Counted from the first letter of the stretch, positions 8,785-17,583 are shown. The stretch is 64,000 bases of DNA from UBA4312 sp002394635 (GCA_946539765.1 CAMNHO010000005.1:65754-129753), one strand, 5' to 3'. Notes: generated from the letters alone by a model not told the origin. Numbers and translations are program-made.

Positions 8785-10878
8785 CTAGGCTTTTTCCTTA
8801 TAAGCCGGACGGAAAATAAAGTACAGAGCAGCTACTAAGATAACCAATGCAGCAATTGTTCCGATTCCAAAGGAGCCACCATAGAACAGCCAATTTCCCA
8901 ACTGATATATAACCAGGGATAAACAATAGCCCAAAGCCAGCTGGTAACCAATCGCAATCCAGCCCCATTTTTTAGAGCCCATTTCACGCATTGTTGCGGC
9001 AATAGCTGCCACACACGGCGGGTCGAACAAATTCATCGTCATAAAGGATAAGGCTGCAATCGGTGTAAACAAGCTTGTGATACCTTTGCTGCCAGCTAAC
9101 ATCGCAACGGTAGAAGCCGCTGTTTCCTTCGCCATTTCTGCTGTCACAACAGCTACAGCTCCCTGCCATGTTCCAAAGCCAAGCGGAGCAAAGATCCACG
9201 CAAATAAATGACCAATGGAAGCCAGAATGCTTTGATCCAGTTCGGTTTCCGGATCCAGCAGCTGGAAGCTCCAACTGAAGCTCTGCAGGAACCAAACGAC
9301 TACACAGATCGCAAAAATAATGGTTCCGGCTTTAATAATGAAGTGTTTGCCACGTTCCCATACACGAATCGCTACATTTCGTAAGCTTGGCATGTGGTAT
9401 GCCGGCAGCTCCATCACAAACGGCGCCGGATCTCCCGCAAATAATCGCGTTTTCTTAAGTGCAATACCAGATAAGATGATGATCGCAAAGCTTAAGATCC
9501 ACATGCCCCAGGCAACCCATACATTTCCATGAAAGAATGCACTGGTGATCATGGCAATGATCTCGGTCTTTGCCGCACATGGAATGAATGTACATAACAG
9601 GATCGTCATACGACGGTCTTTTTCATTCTCGATCGTACGTGTTCCCATAACAGCCGGTACACCACATCCTGTACCGATCAGGATCGGAATGAAGCTCTTT
9701 CCTGATAAACCAAAACGACGGAAGATACGGTCCAGGATAAAAGCGATACGGGACATATATCCACAATCCTCTAAAATTGCCAGGAATAAGAATACCAACA
9801 GAATCTGTGGTACAAAACCTAATACCGTACCAACACCACCGATGATACCATCAACAATCAAGCTTGTCAGCCATCCGGCCAGTCCGATATTTTCACAGAA
9901 AGAGGTAACAGCTGTCGGTACGATTTCTCCAAAGAGAACATCGTTGGTCCAATCTGTCATCCATGTTCCCACTGTCGATACGGAAATATAATACATCAAC
10001 CAGATAATTGCCAGGAATATCGGCAATGCCAGGATCCGGTTTGTAACGATCTTATCGATCTTATCAGAAGTGGACAACTCTGTCTTTGCACGACCTTTCA
10101 CAACACTGGAGTCCACAATTCTTGAAATATATTCGTAACGTTGTCCGGTGATAATACTTTCCGAATCATCATCCATTTCTTTCTCACAGTCAACGATATG
10201 GGTTTCCACATGATCCAGAATTTCTTTGGACAAGCCCATTTCGGCAATGGCCTTTTCATCTCTTTCAAAGACCTTGACCGCAAACCAGCGCAGTCCTTTC
10301 ATACCCACGGTGTTTTCAATCGATTCTTCAATATGGGCAATGGCATGTTCCACCGACCCGGTAAATACGTGCGGGTTCTGCTGGTTTGGTTTTCCAGCCT
10401 TGGCCAGTTCCATGGCTACTTCAGCTGCCTGCTTTGAACCTTCTCCTTTTAAAGCACTGATCTCAATCACTTTGCATCCCAAAGCCTGTTCCAGCTTTGG
10501 CACATCAATTGTGTCACCGTTTTTACGAACAAGGTCGATCATATTGACGGCGACAACCATTGGAATATCCAGTTCCAACAACTGTGTTGTCAGATACAGG
10601 TTACGTTCAATGTTGGTTCCATCCACAATATTGATGATCGCATCCGGTTTTTCATTCACCAGATACTGACGCGCTACTACTTCTTCCAGACTATACGGAG
10701 ACAAAGAATAAATACCCGGTAAATCCTGGATAATGACATCTTTATTTCCTTTTAATCTTCCATCTTTCTTTTCAACCGTAACACCCGGCCAGTTTCCTAC
10801 ATATTGGGAACTGCCTGTCAGCGCATTGAACAGCGTTGTCTTTCCACTGTTCGGATTTCCCGCTAAAGCGATTTTCAT
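8785..10878 (-). CDS. feoB: Ferrous iron transporter FeoB
   Basis: The 697-residue protein is the inner-membrane ferrous iron permease. The N-terminal G domain shows G1 GNPNSGKT (7-14), G3 DLPG, G4 NMID and G5 SALKGEG; a helical GDI-like spacer follows, then the paired Gate membrane domains with LIGTGCGVPA and LCTFIPCAAK. The length is ordinary. It is followed by the Cys-rich protein and preceded by two feoA genes. Expression is probably iron-repressed through the operator-like repeats at 11358-11401. Confidence 0.97.
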   Translation of the reverse strand: MKIALAGNPNSGKTTLFNALTGSSQYVGNWPGVTVEKKDGRLKGNKDVIIQDLPGIYSLSPYSLEEVVARQYLVNEKPDAIINIVDGTNIERNLYLTTQLLELDIPMVVAVNMIDLVRKNGDTIDVPKLEQALGCKVIEISALKGEGSKQAAEVAMELAKAGKPNQQNPHVFTGSVEHAIAHIEESIENTVGMKGLRWFAVKVFERDEKAIAEMGLSKEILDHVETHIVDCEKEMDDDSESIITGQRYEYISRIVDSSVVKGRAKTELSTSDKIDKIVTNRILALPIFLAIIWLMYYISVSTVGTWMTDWTNDVLFGEIVPTAVTSFCENIGLAGWLTSLIVDGIIGGVGTVLGFVPQILLVFLFLAILEDCGYMSRIAFILDRIFRRFGLSGKSFIPILIGTGCGVPAVMGTRTIENEKDRRMTILLCTFIPCAAKTEIIAMITSAFFHGNVWVAWGMWILSFAIIILSGIALKKTRLFAGDPAPFVMELPAYHMPSLRNVAIRVWERGKHFIIKAGTIIFAICVVVWFLQSFSWSFQLLDPETELDQSILASIGHLFAWIFAPLGFGTWQGAVAVVTAEMAKETAASTVAMLAGSKGITSLFTPIAALSFMTMNLFDPPCVAAIAATMREMGSKKWGWIAIGYQLALGYCLSLVIYQLGNWLFYGGSFGIGTIAALVILVAALYFIFRPAYKEKA

Positions 10879-10898
10879 AGACTTCTTCCTTCCCTTAC

Positions 10899-11117
10899 TT
10901 ATTCCACTTCAATAAATTCTGCATCGGCTTTCCGGATAGATAATTCATATCCTCTTACCGTCAATTCAATCGGATCACCTAACGGCGCAACCTTACGAAC
11001 AGTAATTTCGACTCCTTTAGTGATCCCCATATCCATGATGCGTCGCTTCGTCGCTCCGACACCTGTTAATTTTTTTACTTTGACTGTACTTCCTACACTC
11101 GCTTCTCTTAATGTCAT
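10899..11117 (-). CDS. feoA: FeoA domain protein (proximal to feoB)
   Basis: The 72-residue protein is a single SH3-like FeoA domain, with LTGVGATKRRIMDMGITKGVEI and the closing segment GYELSIRKADAEFIEV typical of the family. FeoA proteins bind FeoB or modulate ferrous iron uptake in the cytoplasm. It is the second of two tandem feoA genes and lies 20 bp before feoB. Confidence 0.95.
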   Translation of the reverse strand: MTLREASVGSTVKVKKLTGVGATKRRIMDMGITKGVEITVRKVAPLGDPIELTVRGYELSIRKADAEFIEVE

Positions 11118-11128
11118 ATTCCTTCCTC

Positions 11129-11338
11129 CTATACCATAATGCGTTGTGCCAAAGATCGATCCAATGCCAGACGAACCCCTTTGACCTCCACGATTAAATT
11201 GCCGTCTACCTTTTGGATGATCTTCACTTCGGCTCCTTCTACAAATCCAAGATTTGCCAGATGATTACGAACATCATCTTTTCCTGTAATCCGTTTTACG
11301 CAATACAGCGTATTCACTTCCGCAAAAATGATTGGCAT
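11129..11338 (-). CDS. feoA: FeoA domain protein (first gene of the feo operon)
   Basis: This 69-residue FeoA domain differs clearly from its neighbour, so the pair is not a recent duplication. It carries LANLGFVEGAEVKI and GVRLALDRSLAQRIMV. Two-FeoA operons are common in anaerobic Bacillota and the domains may form a heteromeric complex with FeoB. The start is supported by AGGAGG, and the stop is 11 bp before the next gene. Confidence 0.93.
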   Translation of the reverse strand: MPIIFAEVNTLYCVKRITGKDDVRNHLANLGFVEGAEVKIIQKVDGNLIVEVKGVRLALDRSLAQRIMV

Positions 11339-11357
11339 ACGACCTCCTATAAGTTTT

Positions 11358-11401
11358 AGTTAACTTTATTAGCCTATTCTAACATAGTTAATTTTAGTTA
11401 A
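11358..11401. promoter_or_regulatory. Candidate iron-responsive operator between feo and the HMA gene
   Basis: The word TAGTTAA occurs at 11357-11363, 11385-11391 and 11395-11401; the last two are ten bases apart, one helical turn, and bracket the -10 of the feo promoter. TTAG and CTAA half-sites between them recall DtxR/IdeR boxes. The regulator is not in this window. Confidence 0.5.
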
Positions 11402-11418
11402 TTGTAGAAGATTGTCAA
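11391..11418 (-). promoter_or_regulatory. feo operon promoter
   Basis: On the minus strand TTGACA (11418-11413) and TAAAAT (11396-11391) are 16 bases apart. Confidence 0.65.
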
Positions 11419-11426
11419 CCAAAAAA

Positions 11427-11454
11427 TTGAATTCATTCTATTTTGATTTATAAT
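11427..11454 (+). promoter_or_regulatory. Promoter of the HMA-domain gene
   Basis: TTGAAT (11427-11432) and TATAAT (11449-11454) are spaced by 16 bases, about 40 bases before the ATG. It is back to back with the feo promoter. Confidence 0.65.
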
Positions 11455-11494
11455 TAATACGATAAGTTATATATAATTAACAAGGAGAAAATAT

Positions 11495-11848
11495 ATGATA
11501 AATGTTATTGTCATCGCACTGATTGCCGTCGGTGTACTCTATGGAATCCGGAAAATGCGTAAGGATGCCACCGAAGGATGTTGTTCCCCTGTGGAAACCG
11601 TAAAAAAGACAAAAGTCGAGGATACAGACCTTTCCCATTATCCCTATTCACAGACCTTTATAGTAGAAGATATGCACTGTTCCAATTGTACGACACGGAT
11701 AGAAAACGCCATAGCTTCACAAGACGGTTGTATTGCCCACGCAGACCTGAATACGAAGAAAGTGACCATTTGGACCAAAGAAGAAAAAGAACCAACTCAA
11801 CTTAAGGCATGGATTGCCAGAGCTGGCTACACCCCAAAAGATGCATAA
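11495..11848 (+). CDS. Membrane-anchored heavy-metal-associated (HMA) domain protein
   Basis: This 117-residue protein has an N-terminal membrane helix (MINVIVIALIAVGVLYGI), a short region with a CC pair, and a C-terminal ferredoxin-like HMA domain from about residue 50 with the metal motif MHCSNC. HMA domains bind copper or other soft metals and deliver them to P-type ATPases. Here it is divergent from feo, shares that control region, and the N-terminal third resembles the small FeoB-associated Cys-rich proteins. A role in iron or copper balance is inferred. Confidence 0.8.
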   Translation: MINVIVIALIAVGVLYGIRKMRKDATEGCCSPVETVKKTKVEDTDLSHYPYSQTFIVEDMHCSNCTTRIENAIASQDGCIAHADLNTKKVTIWTKEEKEPTQLKAWIARAGYTPKDA

Positions 11849-11849
11849 A

Positions 11850-11881
11850 AAAACACCTGGGAATGCATCATTCCCAGGAAT
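11850..11881. terminator. Bidirectional terminator
   Basis: A 9-bp perfect stem (CCTGGGAAT / ATTCCCAGG) separates the convergent HMA and old-yellow-enzyme genes. The A-run on the left makes it strongest for the minus-strand flavoenzyme gene. Confidence 0.8.
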
Positions 11882-11890
11882 TATTCTTAT

Positions 11891-13816
11891 TTATAACGAT
11901 AAGGCAGCGGCCAGTCCGGCTTCTGTCGCTTTATTGGCAGTGCCCGCTTGTTTGGCATCTCCGATCACGGTAACATGATCACATACTGCCCTTGCGGCTT
12001 GTTCCAACGGATTATAAGAACGGACACCCATGGCTAGCACAATTGTGTCAAATCCGGTCAGAGTATGAGATTGTCCTTCCTGCTCATATACACAGCCATC
12101 CGCAGTAAATCGGCGGACTGTCGCATTGACGATCTTTGAAATCTGACGGTCAGCCAGACGTGGCATTAAGAACGCTCTTGGAATCATAGCTTCATCCAGA
12201 GCAATATCCGAACGCATCTCCAGGATCGTTACAGCTCGATTCTGTTCTCCCATAAAATCCGCTGTTTCCACTCCTGTCATACCTCCGCCGATGACCAGCA
12301 CGTTGGTTCCTGGCATGACATTTCCATCCAGTACATCGATGGCGTCTATCACATTGGCTCCGTCAATACCAGGAATCTTCGGATGTGCCGGGATCCCGCC
12401 TGTAGCCAGAATGATTGCGTCCGCTTTGAATGTCTTTAAGAAATCCTCATCTACTTCCGTATTTAACATGTATTTCACACCATACTTTTTCCCCATCGTC
12501 AGATAGTATTTAATAGCTGTCGCAATGTCCTGCTTGGTTGGTGGGATCGAAGCCAGCCGAAACTGTCCTCCAAAATGACCGGTTTTTTCCGCTACGGTCA
12601 CGTCATGACCTTTCATAGCGGAAATCCATGCAGCTTCCAGACCTGCAGGTCCACTGCCGACCACTAATACTTTTTTCTTTTCTTTTGCCGGACCAAGGTC
12701 ATATTCAAACTCATGACCAGTCGTAGGACTCACTAAGCAGGAACAAGCATCACCGACAAAAATATAACCAATACAAGACTGGGTACAGCCGATACATGGT
12801 GCAATTTCATCTGTCTTTCCGGCAATGACTTTATTCGGTAATTCCGGATCTGCCAGGGAAGCTCGTCCAAAGGAAATGAAATCGGCACAACCGTTTAATA
12901 ATGCTCCTTCTGCTTCAAACGGCGTATAACGTCCGACCGAAATGACCGGGATAGATACAGCCTCCTTTATCACCTTTGTCGGAAATTGGTTAAATCCGTG
13001 TGGCATTTCTCCGGAAGCACTCATATAATGCATACTTGCATATGTCATGATTGAAATATGCAGCGCGTCCACGCCCTCTTCTTCTGCCATACGGGCAACG
13101 TTTACAGATTCTTCCAGCGTCCGACCTCCATGAACCTTCTCATCATAGCCAAAACGGAATGTCATCACAAAATCATCGTTCGTCTTTTTTCGAATATTTC
13201 TGAATATTTCTCTTGGAAATTTCATTCGCCCTTCAAAATCTCCACCAAATTCATCATATCGTTTATTCGCATGCGGGGACATAAACTGGGCAATCAGATA
13301 TCCATGGGCTCCATGCACTTCCACCCCGTCCGCACCGGCTTTTTCGGCTCTGGCGGCCGCATCTCCATATTGTTCAATCACTTCCCAAACACGTTCATTG
13401 CTCATTTCATCCGGCATAGCTCCTATCACTGGACAAGGAATACGGCTCGGTGCTTCCGGCGTCATATTATAAATTGTCGGAGGCGCCGTCTGACGTCCAC
13501 AGTGATGCAGCTGCACTAATACTTTGCCGCCGTTAGCATGGATGACATCCATTAATCGTCTGAATCCTTCTACCTGATCATCTTTCCAAAGCCCTACCTG
13601 CCCGGCAATGGCTCGTCCTTTCGGATCGATGGCTGTTACCTCTATGATAATCAATCCGAATCCGCCACGGGCTCTGGCTGCATAATACTGGATCATCCGA
13701 TCGGTAACATATCCTTCATAATTTCCGAAATTCGTTCCCATCGGAGGAACGACAAATCGGTTTTTCAGGTTCATGTGACCGATGGATCCAGGTTGCAGCA
13801 ACTTTTGAAAATTCAT
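11891..13816 (-). CDS. NADH:flavin oxidoreductase / dienoyl-CoA reductase-like flavoenzyme
   Basis: The 641-residue protein has the three-part layout of 2,4-dienoyl-CoA reductase, trimethylamine dehydrogenase and BaiCD/BaiH-type enzymes: an N-terminal FMN TIM barrel (1-335), a 4Fe-4S motif (CIGCTQSC and a later Cys), then FAD and NAD(P) binding domains with VVGSGPAGLEA and VIGGGMTG. Such enzymes reduce activated C=C bonds in the cytoplasm; substrates can be enoates, dienoyl-CoA or bile-acid intermediates. The start at 13816 is set by AAAGGAG; a longer frame adds nine residues. The substrate cannot be told. Confidence 0.88.
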   Translation of the reverse strand: MNFQKLLQPGSIGHMNLKNRFVVPPMGTNFGNYEGYVTDRMIQYYAARARGGFGLIIIEVTAIDPKGRAIAGQVGLWKDDQVEGFRRLMDVIHANGGKVLVQLHHCGRQTAPPTIYNMTPEAPSRIPCPVIGAMPDEMSNERVWEVIEQYGDAAARAEKAGADGVEVHGAHGYLIAQFMSPHANKRYDEFGGDFEGRMKFPREIFRNIRKKTNDDFVMTFRFGYDEKVHGGRTLEESVNVARMAEEEGVDALHISIMTYASMHYMSASGEMPHGFNQFPTKVIKEAVSIPVISVGRYTPFEAEGALLNGCADFISFGRASLADPELPNKVIAGKTDEIAPCIGCTQSCIGYIFVGDACSCLVSPTTGHEFEYDLGPAKEKKKVLVVGSGPAGLEAAWISAMKGHDVTVAEKTGHFGGQFRLASIPPTKQDIATAIKYYLTMGKKYGVKYMLNTEVDEDFLKTFKADAIILATGGIPAHPKIPGIDGANVIDAIDVLDGNVMPGTNVLVIGGGMTGVETADFMGEQNRAVTILEMRSDIALDEAMIPRAFLMPRLADRQISKIVNATVRRFTADGCVYEQEGQSHTLTGFDTIVLAMGVRSYNPLEQAARAVCDHVTVIGDAKQAGTANKATEAGLAAALSL

Positions 13817-13855
13817 TTTTTCTCCTTTCCTGGATATACCCATCTATTCAATTTC

Positions 13856-13885
13856 ATCTTACATATCCTTGAATCTCTTCGTCAA
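13856..13885 (-). promoter_or_regulatory. Promoter of the flavoenzyme gene
   Basis: On the minus strand TTGACG (13885-13880) and TAAGAT (13861-13856) are 18 bases apart, 40 bases before the start codon. Confidence 0.55.
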
Positions 13886-14019
13886 TAAAAGAGAAAGATC
13901 CGGTCCAGAAATCGACATTCTCATTCTCAATTCCCAATAATACAAGTATATATAAATGGGAGTACCCTTATTGTCTATCTAAGAAAATGAATACCCATAT
14001 TCTCCATTTTTTAAAAAAT

Positions 14020-14046
14020 TTAGCACTTAGGGGTTGACACTGCTAA
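14020..14046 (+). promoter_or_regulatory. CIRCE-like operator 1 (over the -35 box)
   Basis: TTAGCACTT, nine bases, then CACTGCTAA matches the HrcA operator (TTAGCACTC-N9-GAGTGCTAA) at 15 of 18 half-site positions by my count. It covers the -35 box TTGACA of the hsp20 promoter. Confidence 0.7.
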
Positions 14047-14061
14047 TAAATGCGATATAAT
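14034..14061 (+). promoter_or_regulatory. Sigma-A promoter of the hsp20 pair
   Basis: TTGACA (14034-14039) and TATAAT (14056-14061) with a 16-base spacer form a near-consensus promoter lying between two CIRCE-like operators. Confidence 0.85.
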
Positions 14062-14062
14062 G

Positions 14063-14089
14063 TTAGCAGTTAGAAAGATAGAGTGCTAA
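14063..14089 (+). promoter_or_regulatory. CIRCE operator 2 (after the -10 box)
   Basis: TTAGCAGTT, nine bases, then a perfect GAGTGCTAA right half. It sits over the expected transcription start, a few bases before the ribosome site. Confidence 0.85.
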
Positions 14090-14108
14090 CTAACAGGAGG
14101 TGTCAGAT

Positions 14109-14516
14109 ATGAAACAATATCCAGGATTTGCTCATCTATTTGATGATTTCTTTAACAGTAACTTCGGGGTTTCTCAGGCAGGCCTGTTAAAGACCGATAT
14201 TCGTGAAGCAAATGGGAACTATGAGCTTAATATGGAAGTTCCAGGCTTTAAGAAAGAAGATATCCATATTGAATTATCACAAGGTTATCTGAATATCAAA
14301 GCATCACGGACCAACACAGAAGAAGAAAAAGATGAGAGTGGAAAACTGATCCGCCAGGAACGTTATTCCGGCAGTTGTTCAAGAAGCTTCTATATCGGAG
14401 ATGGATATAAAGAAGAAGATATTAAGGCTTCTTTCAACAATGGAGAATTGATTATTACGTTACCGACAGAAGCCAGAAAAATTGAAGAAACAAAAAAGAT
14501 GATCTCAATCGAATAA
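14109..14516 (+). CDS. hsp20: Hsp20 family small heat-shock chaperone 1
   Basis: The 135-residue protein carries an alpha-crystallin domain from about residue 32, with the beta-strand core ELNMEVPGFKKEDIHIEL and the GELIITLP segment near the end. It binds unfolding proteins and passes them to ATP-dependent chaperones. AGGAGG at 14095-14100 fixes the ATG at 14109. It is followed after 13 bp by a very similar copy, and both are read from one CIRCE-controlled promoter, so HrcA repression is expected. Confidence 0.95.
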   Translation: MKQYPGFAHLFDDFFNSNFGVSQAGLLKTDIREANGNYELNMEVPGFKKEDIHIELSQGYLNIKASRTNTEEEKDESGKLIRQERYSGSCSRSFYIGDGYKEEDIKASFNNGELIITLPTEARKIEETKKMISIE

Positions 14517-14529
14517 GGAGGAATATATT

Positions 14530-14937
14530 ATGAAATACTATCCAGGATTTGGACGTTTGTTCGATGATTTTTTCAATGACAGCTTTACAAGCCAGTCAAC
14601 CGGTTTATTAAAAACGGATATCCGTGAAAAAGACGGAAGTTATCAGTTGAGCATGGAGGTACCTGGCTGCAACAAGGAAGACATTCAGATTGAATTGTCC
14701 CAAGGTTATTTGAAAGTGACCGCAACACGTAACACAAACAAAGAAGAGAAGGACGAAAGCGGACGCATGATCCGTCAGGAGCGTTATTCCGGCAGCGCAT
14801 CCAGAAGCTTCTATGTAGGCGACGGGTACAAAGAAGAGGATATCAAAGCCCATTTTGAAAATGGTGAATTGTTTATCACATTACCTACGGAAGCACGTAA
14901 GATCGAAGAAACAAAAAAAGTTATTTCCATTGAATAA
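14530..14937 (+). CDS. hsp20: Hsp20 family small heat-shock chaperone 2
   Basis: This 135-residue copy is closely similar to the first Hsp20 over its whole length, sharing LLKTDIRE, NKEEKDESG and the C-terminus EARKIEETKK. The short N-terminal arm and the dimer loop differ most. A tandem duplication is the simplest origin and the pair may co-assemble. AAGGAGG lies 11 bases before the ATG, and a strong terminator follows. Confidence 0.95.
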   Translation: MKYYPGFGRLFDDFFNDSFTSQSTGLLKTDIREKDGSYQLSMEVPGCNKEDIQIELSQGYLKVTATRNTNKEEKDESGRMIRQERYSGSASRSFYVGDGYKEEDIKAHFENGELFITLPTEARKIEETKKVISIE

Positions 14938-14943
14938 GACAAA

Positions 14944-14965
14944 GGAGACCAGTGGTCTCCTTTTT
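14944..14965 (+). terminator. Terminator of the hsp20 operon
   Basis: A 7-bp stem (GGAGACC / GGTCTCC) with three-base loop is followed by TTTTTAT. Confidence 0.85.
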
Positions 14966-16286
14966 ATATCCATATTTTCTGTTTTTTGGCAGCTTCCAGC
15001 AAGGATTGACGATAATCCGGATGAGCAATGGAAATCAGCAATTCCGCTCGTTCCCAAGTAGAACGTCCTGCCAGGTTGACGGCTCCATATTCCGTAACGA
15101 TGAAATGGCCCTGGCTGCGAGGGATCGTGATGATATCTCCATGAAAGCCGGGCACGATACGAGAATGGCGTTGCCCTTGTTTATCCGTATAGGTTGAAGT
15201 CATACACACAAAGGCTTTCCCGCCTTTGCTCATGGCAGCCCCGGTCAGATAGTCCAGTTGGCCTCCTGTGCCGCTGATGTGGCGAAAACCCGCACTTTCT
15301 GCACTGGTCTGTCCGTACAGATCGACCGCAATACAGTTGTTGATCGAGACCATATTTTCCTGCTTGGCAATGGTCTCTGCCGCATTGACGTATTCCAGCG
15401 GTTCAATGGCCACACCAGGATTCTGATCTACCCATTCATAAAGAGAATGGGATCCGAATACGATACCAGTGACCCCTTTGCCAGGCTGGGATGTCTTTTT
15501 TCGGTTTGTCAGCTTTCCGGCTTTGTACAATTCATAATATGCATCCCCGCAAAGCTCTGTATGCATACCAAGATCCTTCAGATCGGATTTTGCCAGCAGC
15601 TGTCCGACCACATTAGGCATACTTCCGATTCCCAGCTGGATCGTCGCTCCATCCTTGATATATGGAAGAATGGTTTTGGCAATCTGTATATCTTCTTTCG
15701 TTGGCTCCGAGATAGGAAATTCAGGTAATGGTCCATGCGGTCCTTCCACTACATAATCCACTTCAGAAATATGAATACACTCATCAAAGCCCCCTAAGAT
15801 CCGTGGCAGCTGTTCATTGACTTCCAGGATCACCACATCTGCTTTATCCAGGATCCCCTTAGCAATCCCGGCCGCACACGATAAGTTGAAATATCCGTGT
15901 TTATCCATCGGTGTCACACACATCATGGCTACATTGACAGTCAGAAAATGACGATAGTATGGCACAACATTTCGAAAGATCATAGGAATATAGTTACAAA
16001 GTCCTTGGTCACATAGTTTTCTTTCATACGCCGAACAATGCCAGCTGTTATAGATGAAGTGTTCCCGCTTCGGGTCACACTCCACAGTCTGTATCGGCCC
16101 AAAACTAAGATTCCCCCGGATCTTCACATCCTTCAGCTCATCTTTTCTTTCCGCCAGAGCTGCATCCAGTAATGTAGGAAAACATACATTGGTAGTATAG
16201 TCCACCCAATCTCCGCTTTTTACGACTTTCACGGCTTGCTGTGGGCTGACCAGCTTGCTCTGGTACTCTTGAAACACATTTAACAT
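14964..16286 (-). CDS. Butyryl-CoA:acetate CoA-transferase family protein
   Basis: The 440-residue cytoplasmic enzyme belongs to the acetyl-CoA hydrolase/transferase family. GIGSMPNVVG and the catalytic-glutamate segment MHTELCGDAYYEL match the butyryl-CoA:acetate transferases of gut butyrate producers more than 4-hydroxybutyrate transferases. It would swap CoA between butyryl-CoA and acetate, releasing butyrate. GGGAGG is seven bases before the second ATG (16286) and only one base before the first, so I use the second. No other butyrate genes are in the window. Related propionyl transfer is an alternative. Confidence 0.85.
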   Translation of the reverse strand: MLNVFQEYQSKLVSPQQAVKVVKSGDWVDYTTNVCFPTLLDAALAERKDELKDVKIRGNLSFGPIQTVECDPKREHFIYNSWHCSAYERKLCDQGLCNYIPMIFRNVVPYYRHFLTVNVAMMCVTPMDKHGYFNLSCAAGIAKGILDKADVVILEVNEQLPRILGGFDECIHISEVDYVVEGPHGPLPEFPISEPTKEDIQIAKTILPYIKDGATIQLGIGSMPNVVGQLLAKSDLKDLGMHTELCGDAYYELYKAGKLTNRKKTSQPGKGVTGIVFGSHSLYEWVDQNPGVAIEPLEYVNAAETIAKQENMVSINNCIAVDLYGQTSAESAGFRHISGTGGQLDYLTGAAMSKGGKAFVCMTSTYTDKQGQRHSRIVPGFHGDIITIPRSQGHFIVTEYGAVNLAGRSTWERAELLISIAHPDYRQSLLEAAKKQKIWI

Positions 16287-16309
16287 ACACATTCCTCCCT
16301 AAAAAAATC

Positions 16310-16822
16310 CTAACGGCATCCGTCAGGATCTAAAGTCTTTTTAAACACATCGTTCATCAGCTGTTTTCCGGCTTTTGTACGTACAAATACTTTCATAAAG
16401 TTTTCTATATTCTTTTTTGAATACCCTTTCTCCAGGACATTGGCTATATAGTCCGCTTCGATCAGGATCTGATAATCCAGGCCGTCAATTTCCTTTAATG
16501 TATGATGATGCCCCACCAGGTATTTCACTCGCTCTATTTGTTCTCTCGTACAATCTGTATCCGCAAAAAAGGATTCCACCAAAACCACACCTTCTTTTTC
16601 CTGCAGTTTTCCATTGATATTTCCGTATTTCTTTCGACATAGAGGATACGCTATATCATGGGTAATCGCCGCTGCTTCTAAAATAAACTGCGTTGCAGCA
16701 TCCAGATGTTCCAGTTCTCCGATGGTTTTGGCATACGTCCACACACGGATAAAATGGTCAATATCGTGAATGTTGCCATCCGCCATCCGGATCATTTTTG
16801 CCATTATTTCAGCGATCGTCAT
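16310..16822 (-). CDS. HD domain phosphohydrolase
   Basis: The 170-residue protein is a single HD domain with His at DIDHFIRVW, the metal-binding pair in ITHDIAY and a later Asp in EADYIANV. Such stand-alone HD proteins hydrolyse nucleotides or similar phosphoesters; the substrate is not known. It overlaps the SseB-family gene by four bases (ATGA), so the two are translated together. Its stop is 23 bp before the CoA-transferase start. Confidence 0.85.
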   Translation of the reverse strand: MTIAEIMAKMIRMADGNIHDIDHFIRVWTYAKTIGELEHLDAATQFILEAAAITHDIAYPLCRKKYGNINGKLQEKEGVVLVESFFADTDCTREQIERVKYLVGHHHTLKEIDGLDYQILIEADYIANVLEKGYSKKNIENFMKVFVRTKAGKQLMNDVFKKTLDPDGCR

Positions 16823-17583
16823 ACTGCTTTATATACCGGCTCGTTGTTAGCCATGATCTGTTTGCCCAACGGTGTATTTCCAAACAAGAATTCGATCCCC
16901 TTTCCTTTGGAGACGCTACGACATGCTTCACCGAGAATCTGAAACAGCTTCGGGTTCTCCGGGTTCATATCCACTACCACAAACCAATGACTTGGTTGGT
17001 TCTTTACCAGTCTTTCTTTGACATAAATAGACTGGATTTCGGTATACTTTTCTCCTAGTGCACATAAACAATTTTTCATATCTGTAATATTTGCCACCGG
17101 ATCTCTTAAATCCGAATCATCCTCGATGGAATCCTTGGTCAGGTTCTCCATTCTTTCTTTCTGCATATCCAGGATATACTGACAGCTTAGTGGAATACTT
17201 TCGCTGTAAGGATTGATCACGATTCCATAGATGGAATCCTTGGACATTTCAATAAATGGTACGTATTGATCAAAGGTCAGTACCAGAGACTGTACATTTC
17301 TTTCCGTATCCCATTTCAACAATTCATCCATATCGGTAAACATCGGATAATAGCAGTTTCCCTCCTTGTCGGTAATTACCATCAGCTGAAACTGGGTATC
17401 CGGATCAAATACCGTTTGTTTATTGACCATTTTCGGTTCTTTATCCCATTGTGCCGGAACAAGCAAACGTGTCGTAACCAACACGTTCTTCATGTTTTCA
17501 ATGGTTATCGGGTTTTCATCTTTTCGCAATGCCTGCATTGCTTTTTTCATTTGCTTGTTTCGAAATTCTTTCATATTAGTCAT
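16819..17583 (-). CDS. SseB-family protein
   Basis: The 254-residue protein matches the SseB pattern: an N-terminal domain (about 1-130, with the PMFTDMDELLKW region) and a C-terminal SseB_C domain that ends near LFGNTPLG. SseB affects serine sensitivity in Escherichia coli but has no known catalytic activity. It overlaps the HD gene. Either of two nearby ATG codons (17583 or 17574) could be used; GAGG and AAAGGA serve both. Confidence 0.75.
   Translation of the reverse strand: MTNMKEFRNKQMKKAMQALRKDENPITIENMKNVLVTTRLLVPAQWDKEPKMVNKQTVFDPDTQFQLMVITDKEGNCYYPMFTDMDELLKWDTERNVQSLVLTFDQYVPFIEMSKDSIYGIVINPYSESIPLSCQYILDMQKERMENLTKDSIEDDSDLRDPVANITDMKNCLCALGEKYTEIQSIYVKERLVKNQPSHWFVVVDMNPENPKLFQILGEACRSVSKGKGIEFLFGNTPLGKQIMANNEPVYKAV

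Noticed and set aside
9545..10669. Several plus-strand frames opposite feoB
   Set aside because: They show no domain, no ribosome site and reflect codon bias of feoB on the other strand.
14029..14061. Reading the hsp20 upstream region as a riboswitch
   Set aside because: The repeats match CIRCE halves and overlap the promoter, so DNA-level control explains them.
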